Shown here piece by piece: positions 47,301-59,154 of a DNA stretch of 64,000 nucleotides. Source of the stretch: Stenopsyche tienmushanensis (taxonomy: Eukaryota; Arthropoda; Insecta; Trichoptera; Stenopsychidae); NCBI GenBank assembly GCA_008973525.1, contig WACJ01000193.1, forward strand, positions 434,001 through 498,000, in the 5' to 3' direction. The notes beneath the pieces are model-generated. The model saw only the letters and a list, made by a program, of their open reading frames with translations, made no database searches and was not told the DNA's origin. Each line of letters opens with the position of its first letter. The first letter of the stretch is position 1. Made by a program: the position numbers and the translations under genes.

Positions 47301-49530
47301 TTAGCATTCAAAATCCTCACAATTTTGACTCTCAAATATAAATCTTTGCCCTGGGGGACAATCTGTAATTTGTGGCATCGAGCCTCTTTCGCAGTTTAGG
47401 TATTTTCTACAATCATTTCTATAGATATATTTATGATCAACTATGCAAGACATTTCATTCACTGGTGGTCTAGGTATATCTTGACATTCGCCATCTATGA
47501 AATTTAGATTGTTGTTGCAATATTTGAACTGTGGCCTTAAAACAACTTGTCCGAGTACATTTTGCTCTATGCATTCATAATACATCTCTGGATTTCCACT
47601 AACCGGCATCTGTTTTCCATTAACATCATTGCAATTTACTAAAGCACATAAACGGTGTTTATCTTCATTTAACTCTAACCTACACATGGCATTTAATGGA
47701 TCGTAGCCGAAGCCCTCAGGACATTCTTGAATGATTGACTTAGAATTACCACCATTAGGACAAATGGAATACTTTTTGCAATCAAAAGGATGAGGAAATA
47801 ATCCGGTCTCATAACACAAGTACTCGTATTTCTCAAGATCACATTGGAGGCTAGTTTCTGTTTTACATTCGCCATCAATACAGCTTTCTTCTTGGCTGCA
47901 TGAAATTATTTTTTGATCCCATTCACCATCAGGTAATTTACTACAGTGAGATTGAAAACTGCAATTTAAGCAAGAATATCCATTCTCAATACACGTAGTT
48001 TGAAAAGATCCTAAATATTTTTCCGTCAATGTCTTTCCATAATTTTTTACAATAGCTCCTTGGCTGATCACCTAAAATAATTTTAAAAAAAACGACATTT
48101 TTAGCAGCTTATTATTAAATTGTCACATAATCGTTGAAAAAGTTTTTATGAATTTGCAATAAAATCAATGGATAAAATAGCAATGAACATTAAATTCATT
48201 AAATGGAACTATATTCCATGCCATATAACGCATAATTGTATATTTTGCTTTATATATTCTTTATATTTATATGATACAAATTAAATACTTTAAATATGTC
48301 ATTGACATTTGCAATGATAAAAAAACCAGTACTTTAAGTGCTAAGTACAACAAGGAAAATGGGATTTTCATACAAATTAGCTGATAAAAACAGAATATAA
48401 TCTGAATTTGTAAACGGATTCCAAAAAAACTTTAAACTTTTAGAGCCTTAACTCCATTTAAAGCTCTTTATAAACCAGGTTCATCACTTAGATGGTAAAA
48501 AGGTAACAAGGAAATCTGCTCAGCAATACGCCTAGACATAGCGCAAGCCTTCGATGAGGTGCGGCACAATAGATTCGCATATAAAACTTTGAAGCCCTCT
48601 CTGTATAAAATAGTCTATTTTTGTCCAAATCGCGAGTTTTCCGATGGTACAAGTTGTCGCCGACGAACCCTTCAGTGGACAACCATGAACCATCTGAATA
48701 GATGAAAATATGACGTGTATTGCATTGTATTTGGGGTCCAACTGCGTACCTCCGTACCTGCACTATGACCAGCTTACACCGGTCATCGCAAAAACCTGCT
48801 TACTATCTAAAATGTACGCATCAGGCGTAATAGTCAATGAATTAGGGGGTGTTGCTGGGAACGTTCTCCTGCTCCACCGTAGCTGCTGCAAGTATTATAT
48901 TTGCAGGAAATAAGGGGCTTTGGACAATTCGCCGCCAGTTCTGGAAGGAGCTAGTTTAGTCCGGAAATTAGATGTCTATTATTAAGTCCAATTGCCAGAT
49001 ATTTGTCTATAAGATTCTACATTTAACTTCCCGATCGGCTTCCATGCCCAGAAACAAATTCTGAGATTTATACAGTTTATAATACAAATATTTTTATTAC
49101 TTCCCGATACTCTTATAGTTAACATAAATAATTACTATATTATTCACTCTGGATTTTCCAATAGACACGTATCATTAAGAAAGCCCATAATGAAATTCCA
49201 TTAAGGTTCATTAAGGCAAAATTATCGAATTCCGTAGGTCTAACAAATATGTAAATGAGATAAAAATGACAAAATATTTATCGTTAAAATATTTACAAAT
49301 ATATTATTGTTGAATACAGTTTACTGGACGAAAATTATTAGACTACTTCAAAAACATTTTGAAAAATATAATTTTCAATTAAGTTATATAAGTTATATAA
49401 GCATTTTTGCCTTTATTCAAAATTCACAAAATATATTCTATAATTAAAGACCAATAGATGACAAATTTAATCATAATTTATAAATACTTACAATGGAAAT
49501 TGATAATATAACGAATAATACGCAATTCAT
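47301..49530 (-). CDS. Secreted four-module peritrophin-like protein, member 10
   Basis: Exon 1 is 49530-49492 (MNCVLFVILSISI, GTAAGT), the intron 49491-48072 (1420 bp) and exon 2 48071-47301, giving 269 aa. Module 1 reads CLNCSFQSHC and is more diverged, the linker cysteine is at SLQC, module 2 reads TGLFPHPFDCKKYSIC, module 3 GNPEMYYEC, and module 4 RNDCRKYLNC with RFIFESQNC, where the usual FDxW is changed. The protein ends on the last cysteine (FEC). The intron contains a LINE fragment. A family-level chitin-binding role is inferred. Confidence 0.9.
48480..48740 (+). mobile_element. Jockey-like LINE fragment in the intron of member 10
   Basis: The plus strand reads LDIAQAFDEVRHNRFAYK, close to the Jockey-clade catalytic motif A (LDIAQAFDKVWH..LLYK), then NREFSDGTSC. 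The opposite strand of the right half (48610-48740) reads FIYSDGSWLSTEGFVGD, which resembles a LINE RNase H start. The two readings overlap, so only part of each can be genuine, unless the fragment is a scrambled composite. 48657-48703 is shared with 33.73 kb. Confidence 0.65.
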
Positions 49531-49691
49531 CTTTCGAAAGTGGTCCATATTTGACGAAACAACCAAAGCAAGTACTAATTAAATTACTCAGATAAAAAAC
49601 AGATTGAGCTAATCGCACGTGCGCTGCTTCTCAATATGTGAGCCCTTACCATAATATTGTATTAATATTATGACAACAATATACATTTGTG

Positions 49692-50619
49692 TTAAGGCGT
49701 CTTCTCACTTTACAAATTTAAAAAAATCGATTTTTATTTTATTTTAAATTTTGAAAGTATATATCTTCAAAAATGTTATATCGAAATTTCATAAAGATCG
49801 GACGAGTCTAACTACATTTTTGGGTGACCGTTAGGTGACTACCTGAGAGCACCCAGCTGCATACGTATTGTACAGACTCATGGTGCAAGTACAAGAAAGT
49901 GGTAAAAAACAATCAGATAGAAACTTTTAAACATCCTCCTGCACTAGCTGAGGATGTTCACGAGGTTTTGAAACCGATTTATGAAGATCTTCGGAGGAAA
50001 TACCCAAAATAACAACGAGTGTTTCAACAGCTGTGTCTGGGCAATTTTTCTGCAACCAAAACTTTAAACGCGTTTATCTCAAAACAAGGATTTTCGGTGG
50101 CTTGTTGATAAAATTTCGGAAACTATCCGGCCGATTGTCATGAAATTTGAATGACATATTCTTCATAGTTATGGCTATAGCGCATATCATCAAATTTTTG
50201 AAATTTTGATTTTAAGTAATTTTTTTTACAAAAAAACTGCAAAAAAACGCGGTTTTTTTTTACTTTTTCGAAAAACGTGCGCCATTTTGTTATTTTTGCG
50301 AATATCAAAAATCTGATGATATGTGCTATAGCCACTGATATATTGAATCTAAAACTGTTTTATTTTTTTGTTTCAAATGACCCATCTCGGAGATACCATC
50401 AACAAGCCACGAACATAACATTTCTACACGGGTTTTTCGATGCTACTGTTTTATTATAATAATTGTTCAAAAATATAAAAATAATTTTTCTTCATGTACT
50501 TAAAGGATGTGTTTATTACATAAGATCCATTTTATCCCATAATTTTTAGCGAAAATCCTCGAAAAAAAATCCCGAAAATAGCCTATTTTTGAGGCGCCTA
50601 AAGTGAGAAGACGCCTTAA
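49692..50619 (+). mobile_element. DNA transposon with TTAA duplication and perfect 17-bp TIRs (Kolobok-like)
   Basis: The element is 49696-50615 (920 bp) between TTAA at 49692-49695 and 50616-50619. Its ends are GGCGTCTTCTCACTTTA and the exact inverse. The plus strand at about 49868-50060 reads TDSWCKYKKVVKNNQIETFK, PPALAEDVHEVLKPIYEDL, then one frame over GNTQNNNECFNS. This resembles a transposase segment seen in many invertebrate genomes (WCK..., KP.YE.L, G.TQN.NE.FN). TTAA duplications occur in piggyBac and Kolobok; this protein is not piggyBac-like, so Kolobok is my best guess. A hairpin-like inverted region spans about 50170-50335. It is non-autonomous. Confidence 0.85.
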
Positions 50620-50639
50620 CTCAATATTGATTTTATAAC

Positions 50640-51465
50640 AATGAATCAAAAAAAGTTCGTGCTTTCAAAGGAAATACAAATATAATGTTGGATGAGGGCC
50701 ACCTCACACGTGTGTCCGATCGAAAAATCTGAGCAGAATGAAGAAGATGGTCAGCGGATGATAACACATCTTCCCACGGCCAAGACCACTGGTCGAACCT
50801 CTCCACTCGTCGACCACTGGTCGAACTATCGAACGCCATAAACCCCTCAATAACACAGCATTTCAACAACATGGTTTCATTCTTCAATATCCAAATTCGT
50901 TTTAATAGAGAAGCATGACCACATTTTTAATTCATCAAGAATTGAGAGCCAGAGTTGGTTCCAATTGTATGTTTTGTATGTTTATTAAGACTGTAAAAAG
51001 GAAAAGCTTCAAATATATGAATGTCAATCATGTTGAAGAAGAAAATTTGATAGAAATGACATTTGGAATTTATCAAAATTCAAAGGACGGTAAAATAGAT
51101 AAAAACGATGAAGTTGCTAAAAAAAATCATAAAATATAGCTTAAACTTAGCCAAACAATAATTCTAAAAAAAAAAAAATCTGCACACCCAATAAAACTCT
51201 TTGTTATTCTCTCTTAATCTCGGTTCTCACATTGTGTAAAATCTGATAATTACTTTTGCATGTAAATATGTAATTATCGCTCTATGTTCAGTTGAGATAT
51301 TTAATAATCGACACATTGTACTTCTTATTTTAATTAAGATTGCATCAAATTACTTTGATGACGTTCATAATATATTATCAGTGAAATATGAATGATAAAT
51401 CCATGATCAAATACGATTCTTTTTAAACTTGTATTCAATTCGATTTTTATAGAAAAAAAAAGACC
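50640..51465. other. Intergenic, nothing firmly recognised
   Basis: Contains a local repeat (CCACTGGTCGAAC at about 50787 and 50815) and a 74-codon plus-strand frame (50915-51139) without family or splice support. Confidence 0.35.
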
Positions 51466-51660
51466 AAGTGTTGGTATAGTGGCTTAGATCCTGGACTCGG
51501 GATGTAAAGGTTCGGGTTCAAATCAAGATTGTGGAAAAAAATTTCACCGTACCAACAAATTTGAGAGATCGGAAATATTAATATTTCTGATCGATCGTCT
51601 CGATCCAGGTTTACCCTGATTTCCTGGACTAGAAAAAGTAAATGTTGAGGTGATTAATAA
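51466..51660 (+). repeat. SINE-like repeat B, most complete copy
   Basis: The head GTTGGTATAGTGGCTTAGAT (A-box-like) and GGTTCAAATC (B-box-like) stand about 30 bp apart, as in tRNA-derived SINEs. The body follows with GGAAATATTAATATTTCTGA and CCCTGATTTCCTGGAC, then GAAAAAGTAAATGTTGAGGT. Other copies are at 24.1 kb (minus, partial) and 52.19-52.37 kb (minus, diverged). Confidence 0.65.
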
Positions 51661-52189
51661 ATTCATACATGGACAACCATGAGTTAGTGATTGAATTTGC
51701 AACAATTATGAAATTTCAGACCTGAATTATTTTTTTCATCCGATGGATTTTGTAAATTCCATGTGTCTAAAGTATAATAAGGAGACTATAAAAAAATATA
51801 TTTTATGTCTACAATTATGCACGCCAGGTCTGAAAGGGTTAAGGTTGATTGTTGAATTTTAGTAATACAATTAGAAAATTTTCCCTTCTTTGAGATAAGG
51901 GAAGCGCTTTATTTTTTTTTTTCAGAATTTGCAATCAAGTATGGCCTTAGATCTCATAACTAGAAGTAGGAAACACATAGGAAGTGCATAGGAAACAATG
52001 ATTGAAGAAGCAGACCATCGCCTGAACGAGGGTACGCCATATGTGCTATGATAGGATCATTTAAATACTTTTTTTTTTAAATAGAAGTGGATCCATAAGT
52101 GAGTAATGAAATCATCTTTATTTTTAAATGATATTTTAATTGTCGCTTAAAATCCAGACATTTATACGTGACACCACATTACTGTATCA
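51661..52189. other. Intergenic, nothing recognised
   Basis: AT-rich spacer between two inverted SINE-like copies. Confidence 0.4.
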
Positions 52190-52370
52190 ATCACCTTAAT
52201 ATTTACTTTTTCATATCTACGAAATCAAGATAAACTTGGATCAAAACAATAATATTTCCAATTTCCCAAATTTGTGTCACGATAAATCTGAATTTGAGTC
52301 CGAGCCTAATAATAAGATCCGAACCCTTATAATAAGGATCCAGGATCAAATACAACAATCGGTCAAAAAG
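52190..52370 (-). repeat. SINE-like repeat B, diverged inverted copy
   Basis: On minus, GATCCTGGATCC and GGGTTCGGATC mirror the head of the 51.47 kb copy. Then GGAAATATTATTG and GTTTATCTTGATTTCGTAG mirror its body, and GAAAAAGTAAATATTAAGGT its 3' end. It lies 0.5 kb from the plus copy, in inverted orientation. Confidence 0.55.
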
Positions 52371-53269
52371 TATGTAGAGAAACTAGACAGATTTTTATAT
52401 CGAATAAAGCACACCCTAAATCAATCCTCATTTATCAATTCTAAACCACCCTTTGACGAATTGAATGTTATATTATATTATCATTTCATGTATTTACATA
52501 GAATGTGAATAAATTGCATGAAAAATGCCTCTGTTATCAGATAGATGTCTCTGAAATATGTTTTTATTTAATCTTTAATGGAATTATTAATTATCAAGTT
52601 GCATTGTTTATAAAAAAATTATAAATGTAAAAAAAATTGATTCTCTTATAAAGAAATTATAATCAAACGCAATGATTGTCTTATTGTCCTTTCTACATTT
52701 TATAAAACTATAGGTGATTTGTCTTGATTCAAATTCGAAGTGCCTTTACAATTATAATTGTTTTCATTTAACCAACATCAATTACATTATATTGGATTCA
52801 GACTCGAATATGGAAATATGTATTGGTGAATGATAATAATAGATATAACTAAAAATTATGACAACCACACAACACAGCTTAGTTCTTGTTCTTGGTTATT
52901 TTTATTCCAGTCATGCATACATTTGACACACATCATCGCTAATGTTATTTTTTTGAGTGTGTCATAACTATTATCCAATGTAGATGATCCATTAAGGAGG
53001 CTTTTCTAATTAAAGGATCCCGTTGTTTTTTTTAATATATTCTTCTACTTTTTTTGAAATTGGGTTTTGATTTATCAATTTCAATAATCACACTGGGGCA
53101 ATATTAGTGAAGTATTTTATCGGATTATAGCTCGGGATGATGTAGTATTTTTTTAAATTAGTTCGTGTAGTGTGTTTACTTCACTTATTTTTATTATATT
53201 TTTATATCAATTATTTTAAATCATGGGTTATTATGAATATTATTATGAAATCATGGGTTATTATAAATA
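52371..53269. other. Intergenic, nothing recognised
   Basis: Very AT-rich. Contains a short tandem duplication of ATGAAATCATGGGTTATTAT near 53220-53265. Confidence 0.4.
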
Positions 53270-53385
53270 ATCCATGATTTCATGTATGAAATAAAAATCG
53301 TTTTAAAATCAAATATTTATTCTGACTTTACATTTAGGCAGTAATCGACAATTCCAAAGTGTTAGAAAATATAAAAAAAAAACAT

Positions 53386-54643
53386 TTATGGGCATCTAAA
53401 TGCTCTACATACTCTAGTAAACTTATCGAATTCATTTCCAGAGGAGCAAGTTTTCAATGTTGGATCTCTACCAGTACCCAGACATTCTCTATATCTTTTG
53501 CAATCATTCGGATAGAAGAAATTTCCAGAACGTTCACATTTGTTATTGGCGTCCAAACCAGTTTCAGGCGGTACGCATGTATCATTAATAAAATAGGTTC
53601 CGCCTCTACATACGAAGATCTGTGGGAAATATTTTTCACCATTTGCTATGCATCTGTAATACATATATGTGGTACCAGAGATGAGTCCAGATTGTTTACT
53701 GGACTCGCATGGTTGTATCATTTCAGGGCATGTGTTGTTTACTAGCACTCGCCGACATAATCCTGAATTTGGATCATAGCCATATCCGTTGATACATTCA
53801 TAAGTACGAGGAGCTTCAATTACTGCTCCGTTAGCATTGTCTAGGCAGATGTGATATTTTTTACAGTCGAAGGGATTCGGAAAAATGCCAACTTGGATGC
53901 ATGTAAATTCATAATCGATAATCGATGGTGAGCATTCAGGATTAGGATCTGGGCTACACAGGCCTGTTGACGGCTGGCAAGTTTCTAAACCCTCACATGT
54001 TCCAACAATAAATTTATAAAATTCGCCGTTCATCAATTCAACGCACCTAACGCTCGTGTTACAATCGTCACACATATATCCATCCTGAATGCATTCTTTT
54101 TCACGTGGCAGAATTGATCTGATGAACTCGGGCACGACCTTTCTTTCGTCGACGCCTATATCCGAAGCCAAACTCTGCAACAAAAGTTTTAAGAGATTCA
54201 GTGAAAAATTCAATTATTTTTATATTGTGCTTTTGCAAGGATTATTTTTCAAAAGATAATTTCTCAGGATCCTATAAAGTTATCTGTCGATTTCATTTAA
54301 GCACCGAGCTGAAGAACTTTATTCGAACTTTATAGTTTTCAGCATTTGCATACTATTTTTTGAGCATCTAAAGCTGAAATTACAAAACGCGCGGTTTTAA
54401 ATAAGCGAAGGAGAGTAACTTAATATACAATTTGATTAGAATACTTCAATCTATGGAATGAATTCCAGATCAAATTGATCATATGAAGTAATAAATTGAC
54501 GATATTACATAGAATGCAAATATAGATTGATTTAAAAATTAACATTCCACTAAAATACTATAATTCTTGTTTAGGCTAAGTAAAATTATATAGTCACTTA
54601 CGAGGCTGATGGCGGATATGAATATGAAGTACTTTAGCATCAT
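53386..54643 (-). CDS. Secreted four-module peritrophin-like protein, member 11 (tandem duplicate)
   Basis: Exon 1 is 54643-54602 (MMLKYFIFISAISL, GTAAGT), the intron 54601-54175 and exon 2 54174-53386, giving 276 aa. Cleavage is expected at SLA|SD. Module 1 has CDDCNTSVRC, the linker cysteine is at NPEC, module 2 reads VGIFPNPFDCKKYHIC, module 3 TTYMYYRC with PQIFVC, and module 4 PNDCKRYREC, ending FRCP. It differs from member 12 mainly in module 3. The donor, acceptor and phase are the same in both copies. An AATAAA lies on minus near 53315. Confidence 0.92.
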
Positions 54644-54849
54644 TGTTGAGACAGCAAGAACTTGACTTTTTAGGCTCACTGCTCTAATGGTAATAATTCT
54701 TAAATGTTTGTTCGGATGATAATGATGTTTATCATAATCCATTTTTTTCAATCTGAGATTACAAATGATATACACAGGTTTCCAAATAATAAATCTAGCG
54801 GTAGCCAAGCGCATCGAATAAATATTTCGAATTTTACATAATAATGCAA

Positions 54850-55830
54850 AATATTAATATAACGTGAGTGCGATCAAAAGCGTAATACACGTTAAATCGT
54901 TTATTTATTTTGAGCAAATAGTCCCTAGGAATAATAAAGCTCATCGGGTGCCTGAGTATATCAGATCGGAAAAGTGGTATAAAATTTTTGATGATGATTA
55001 GGAAGAGTTTAGTGATAGTTGGACTGTTCAAGATATTACATGGCGGGTGTTAGACTCCATAATGCCCACCCATTAAACCCCAGGGAGGGGGCATCTCTAC
55101 GCCCGTGGGCAATAGTCGAATCCTTGGGGTGATGATGTGAAGTAGAGGTACGAGAAAGTAGCCTCGTCGGTTTGCTCATTAAACAATATTGGGGTAGCCC
55201 AGTTAACATGAGTTAGGTACGCAGCTTATCCTGTGCTGTGTACCCATAAAGTAAAATGCGGAACTGCTGATTATAGAAGTGGATGGAATATGTGCAGAGG
55301 GCGTCACCACTATTCTCAACAACCTAGTGTATACAAGGGAGAACGGTTTTAGGCTACTGGAAAGGCGACTCGTCTCCGTTACTCGGCCTCGCGGTAGTTC
55401 ACCTTTTTCCTTTCTCCAACACATCTTCCGGTGCAAATTGGATGTCAGTGTTCTTCGTGGTGCCTCACCTCTCATCAATCTAGAAATGAAAGCCTGATGG
55501 ATAAAATACCGTGTGGTTAGTCTGGAGGCATCTGGATCAGACCGCACAGCAACGCGCGGGCATAGTTCCTATCTCAAAAGACCAAATTACCGGTAAATAT
55601 TGTAGCTGTTATCCGATCACACAATGTTCTATATATTTATTGAAATTTTGCTATGATGAGTTTCTTTGTCAATCATGGACAAATCGAGCTTAAGAAATTC
55701 AAAGAACTTTCATTACTTACTCTGACGTCTCTTCCGGCCATGTTTCTTTTTCCATCGGAAAAAGAGCTGCCATCCCGACTTTTACAATTTTTTTGGAACG
55801 CAAGGTGTCGAATTTTTAGCACAGTTTATT
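54850..55830. other. Sequence present only in the left duplicate
   Basis: Holds less AT-rich, repeat-like DNA at 55040-55560 (GGGAGGGGGCATCTCTACGC, GTAGCCCAGTTAACATGAGT). It has no coding motif that I recognise. An insertion of an unclassified transposable element into the left copy after duplication is the simplest view; deletion from the right copy is the alternative. Confidence 0.45.
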
Positions 55831-56349
55831 TACCACTTGTTACCCACCGACATACAGACAGCACAAGACAAAGACGCGCTTTTAATTTTTCATTTACATG
55901 ATATTCGAAGGAAAAAAATAAAATGATTTGAACGAAAATTATCTCTCAAAACCCCACTTAATTACGAAATTTAGTTAATTTCTCTATCAAAAAATCAATT
56001 TTGTGATAGCGCAACATATCAAATACAAACATATCCTTGGCTAATATTTTTAAGCGAAACTTCGAGATTTCCATTGAAATAATGCGAAATCGATAAATCG
56101 ACATCTTTATCTTGACGCATTATTGTCACACGACTATATTTTTTCGATGTGGCCATATAAACACTTCCAAGGACTATGAATCCTTAATTGAAAGCGAGCG
56201 ATATAATTAGATATTTATCAATGAGGTTTTTTTCATGTGTTTGCAGTTGATGGTAAAATCACGTCGAATATCACTAAAATATCCTTTTAACTACTTTTGC
56301 TAAGGATAGATGTGTTTAAAAGAATCCGATAGCAATCGTTTTGATTCTT

Positions 56350-56400
56350 TATTTTTTTGAGGTGGCCTTTAGCAATCCCTCCATTGCTTACATTGAAAAT
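56350..56400 (-). repeat. SINE-like repeat A, 3' end only
   Basis: Minus strand: GGGATTGCTAAAGGCCACCTC followed by AAAAAAA, matching the 3' end of the copies at 23.3 and 34.4 kb. It lies inside the left duplicate. Confidence 0.5.
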
Positions 56401-57133
56401 TTTATTAAAATTTCTTACGCTTTTTAAATATCAAATAAAAGCGATCCGAAAGTTTGGTAAATAATAAATACAAATTAAATATTTCTAAAACTATATTCTT
56501 ACCGATTTTTATTCTCGCTTGTATTATATAACTAGGTGTCATTAAACATTGTAGTGGTGTTCTTTATACAATGTGGTTTATAAAATCTTCCTTAAATATA
56601 TATATATGTTTGTATTAAATACCAAAATCATGTATTATGCTCTTAAAAACCTCATCGCAATTTAGGATATATTTTTGTCATTATTATTTTATTTATTATT
56701 ATAAATGCCATATAAATTACATAAAAGTTCTCTTCGACTCACACAGATGTCCCTCAAAATTTATGTTGTATTGTAAAATTTATCAAGTGTTTGTTCAATT
56801 TGATATAATCGATCTGGTATTCTCAAGCCTTCATCGATTGTCGAATTTTAAGGATAAAAACAAATTATGAATTAATATATGATATATCATTATGATATGC
56901 TTATTGCAAACTATGAAATGTGGTTATCTTGTTGGAGAGTCGTCTTATATTTCTTTTTCAACTCAGGATTAGAATAAGTAAGTGGAATTGCTCTAAATTT
57001 CATTAAAATGCAAAATTTTTTGTGAAACATTCATGATCTTCAAACTTAATAAATTATGTTATGCTGTCATATAAAAAAACTTTGTCTCTTTTTCAATCGT
57101 ATGAGTATATCTGCTTATACTAAAATGAACAAA

Positions 57134-57850
57134 TACAGTCAACCCTGCTATAAAGCGCATTTCTATAGCGTATTTTTGTCATACCGTATGTTGTCTAATA
57201 GACCTGAACGTATTTCATTAGAACAAAAAGCACAAATTTTTGGAACCTATAAAATGCAGAGAAATAATAATGTACCCCTGGACAGACATCTGATTAAAAG
57301 AAACGCAATCAAATTATTTGAGTATTTAAAAGAAAAAATACGTCATTATGAGGAATTATTTATCACTAGTAATGGATGGTTTGAAGGATTTAAAAGACGT
57401 TTTCATTGAATGACATCAAAATACAAGACGAACGTTCTTTAGCCGACGTAGATGCTGCTAATATTTCTTAAGTGAATTTAAGACAATCATACAAATGAGA
57501 GGTTATACAGCAGGTCAAGTGTTTAACGTGGATATGATGGACCTAAATTGGAAAAAGATGCCAAAATGAACGTTCATATCTAAATTAAAGAAATCTGCTC
57601 CCGGCTTCAAAGTTTCAAAAGATCGAATTACGCAGTAATGCTTCTGACGATTGTTTGAATAAACCATTAGTTTAATTAATTAAAACAGACTTACATAATT
57701 TTATTTTATATTAATATGTATTCTAAAATAACGCATATTACTTTATTTCTTTAAAATCGTTCATATCAATTGAAAAAACCTATATACTATAACCCTAAAA
57801 TTTTGTATGGGCGCCTAACTTTGTATAGCCCTTTTTCACAAAGCCATACA
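57134..57850 (+). mobile_element. Tigger/pogo-type DNA transposon fossil
   Basis: The 5' end CAGTCAACCCTGCTATAAAG at 57136 follows TA and has the look of a Tigger terminal repeat (CAGT..ACCC.., AT.TA.CGC). The frames read SLEQKAQIFGTYKMQ, ITSNGWFEGFKRRFH, then VDAANIS, FNVD-like CLTWI.WT, APGFKVSK-like LPASKFQK, SNASDDCLNKPLV. This is the HTH/CENPB-like domain followed by the start of the DDE domain of the Jerky/Tigger family. Multiple shifts. No 3' terminal repeat; a Jockey fragment follows. Confidence 0.8.
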
Positions 57851-58200
57851 AATAGTACAAATTATAGCCATTCGTAGAGCGTTAGGAGCACCCTGGTACG
57901 TCCGGAATTCCCAGCTCCATGATGAATCCGACATCCCTTAAAGAGTTACCAAATCCTGTCATCAAGTCCCTTTTATCATACACGGAGAGCTGGAACTGCC
58001 GCCTGCAAGCGATCCTTGGAATAAACTTCAAAAAAAATATTCAAAGATTCCGATACCTAAAAAATAGTATTGAACAAATGCTCCAAGAAGTCCAGGATAC
58101 GTCTGTTGTCCCCCGTTTGAAATTCATAACACTCTGTTGTAAAAATGTAATTTGTATGTCTGTAATTAGTTTCTTAAGTAATAAGTTAGCTTAATTTTCA
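57844..58200 (+). mobile_element. Jockey-like LINE 3' end
   Basis: Frames read IRRALGAPWYVRNSQLHDES and SLKELPNPVIKSLLSY. This is the C-terminal end of a Jockey-clade ORF2 (I.R...APW.VRN..LH.DL). It is one shift away from continuous and followed by a short AT-rich 3' UTR-like stretch. Confidence 0.75.
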
Positions 58201-58494
58201 TTATACATATTGTAATTGAATAGCGTTCACTAATTGTTTATTTTATTCAATTAACACTTTTTCTTCTTAAAATAACTTATATAATGTAGTCTAATATAAC
58301 ATAATTACAAAAATAATTCAATTTTGGATTAGACTTAAGAATAATTATGTTCATCACTAGAATAGATTATATTAAATGATAACAGGGTTAAGTTTAACAT
58401 GTAAAATAACAAAAATTAAATGTGTATATTTACAAATATAAAATCAAAAAAAAATATAAATAACAAAATATGCTTTCATAAATATGAAAAAGTG

Positions 58495-58740
58495 TTCATC
58501 ATTCTTCTGTATGGAATGTAAGCCTGGACGCTTACTAATATAATGTGTACGCATCTAGAAGCCTTTGAGATGTGCACCTACAGAAGAATTTTGAAAATCT
58601 CCTGAATGAAACGAAAAACTAATGTAGAGGTGCTGGCACAACTAAATCAACAACCTGAAATGCTTACTATAATCAAAAAAGTAAAGTCAAGTACTTTGGG
58701 CATGTTATGCGCAATCAGAAATATGCATTTTGAGGGGGTT
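58495..58740 (+). mobile_element. RTE-like LINE fragment
   Basis: The frame reads LYGM.AWTL, HLEAFEMCTYRRILKIS, MKRKTNVEVLAQLNQQPEML, then after a shift YFGHVMRNQKY. This is the C-terminal segment of RTE-type reverse transcriptases (LYG.E.W......EAFE...YRR.L.I.W....N..VL......LL...K.R...YLGH..R). Stops present. Confidence 0.8.
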
Positions 58741-58744
58741 AGTA

Positions 58745-59154
58745 ATTTATCTAAGGACTGAATTTATTTAGAGATTTTCGGGGAGGCTATGGTCCACATA
58801 TGGGGTGCGTGCGTAATAATGGGTCGGATTAGGAACTTGTAGGTTAGAATTTTGTTTTTTAGGGACATCTTGGAATTTCTATTTAGGTTAAAGTCGTGTT
58901 TGACTGCGTTATCGTTATGGTGATTTTAAAATTTCTAGAATAAGAACTTGATCACCAAAATTGTACACAAGAGCAAAAAACAACAAATAAAAACGTAAAT
59001 CTTGCTTGAAATCGAGATTTCTAGAGGAAACTCTCTGAAAACCTCTGAAAAGAGATTAATATTCGCTAAAAATGTATTGTATTAAATGGATTAAAAATGA
59101 TTCGAATGCAATATTTTAACTCTTCTTTAATAAAGTGATATTATGAATGATAAC
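58745..59154. other. Intergenic, nothing recognised
   Basis: AT-rich spacer before the right duplicate. Confidence 0.4.

Larger units (their letters stand above)
53270..56890. repeat. Segmental duplication, left copy
   Basis: This block aligns with 59155-61965. It starts near ATAAAAATCGTTTTAAAATCA and covers member 11 with its intron and upstream DNA up to TTTACATAATAATGCAAAA (about 54850). It resumes about 55830-55960 and 56100-56210, and ends with a highly similar segment at 56620-56850 (TATAATCGATCTGGTATTCT). Most of 54850-55830 is absent from the right copy. Confidence 0.85.

Noticed and set aside
54175..54213. ATG-started frame extending member 11 (and 12) by 13 residues upstream of exon 2
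   Set aside because: These codons are the intron's polypyrimidine region; the true start is the signal exon at 54643 (60573 in member 12).
57056..57409. Host gene of the CENP-B/Jerky family
   Set aside because: Frameshifts, stops and a Tigger-like terminal repeat at 57136 point to a transposon fossil.
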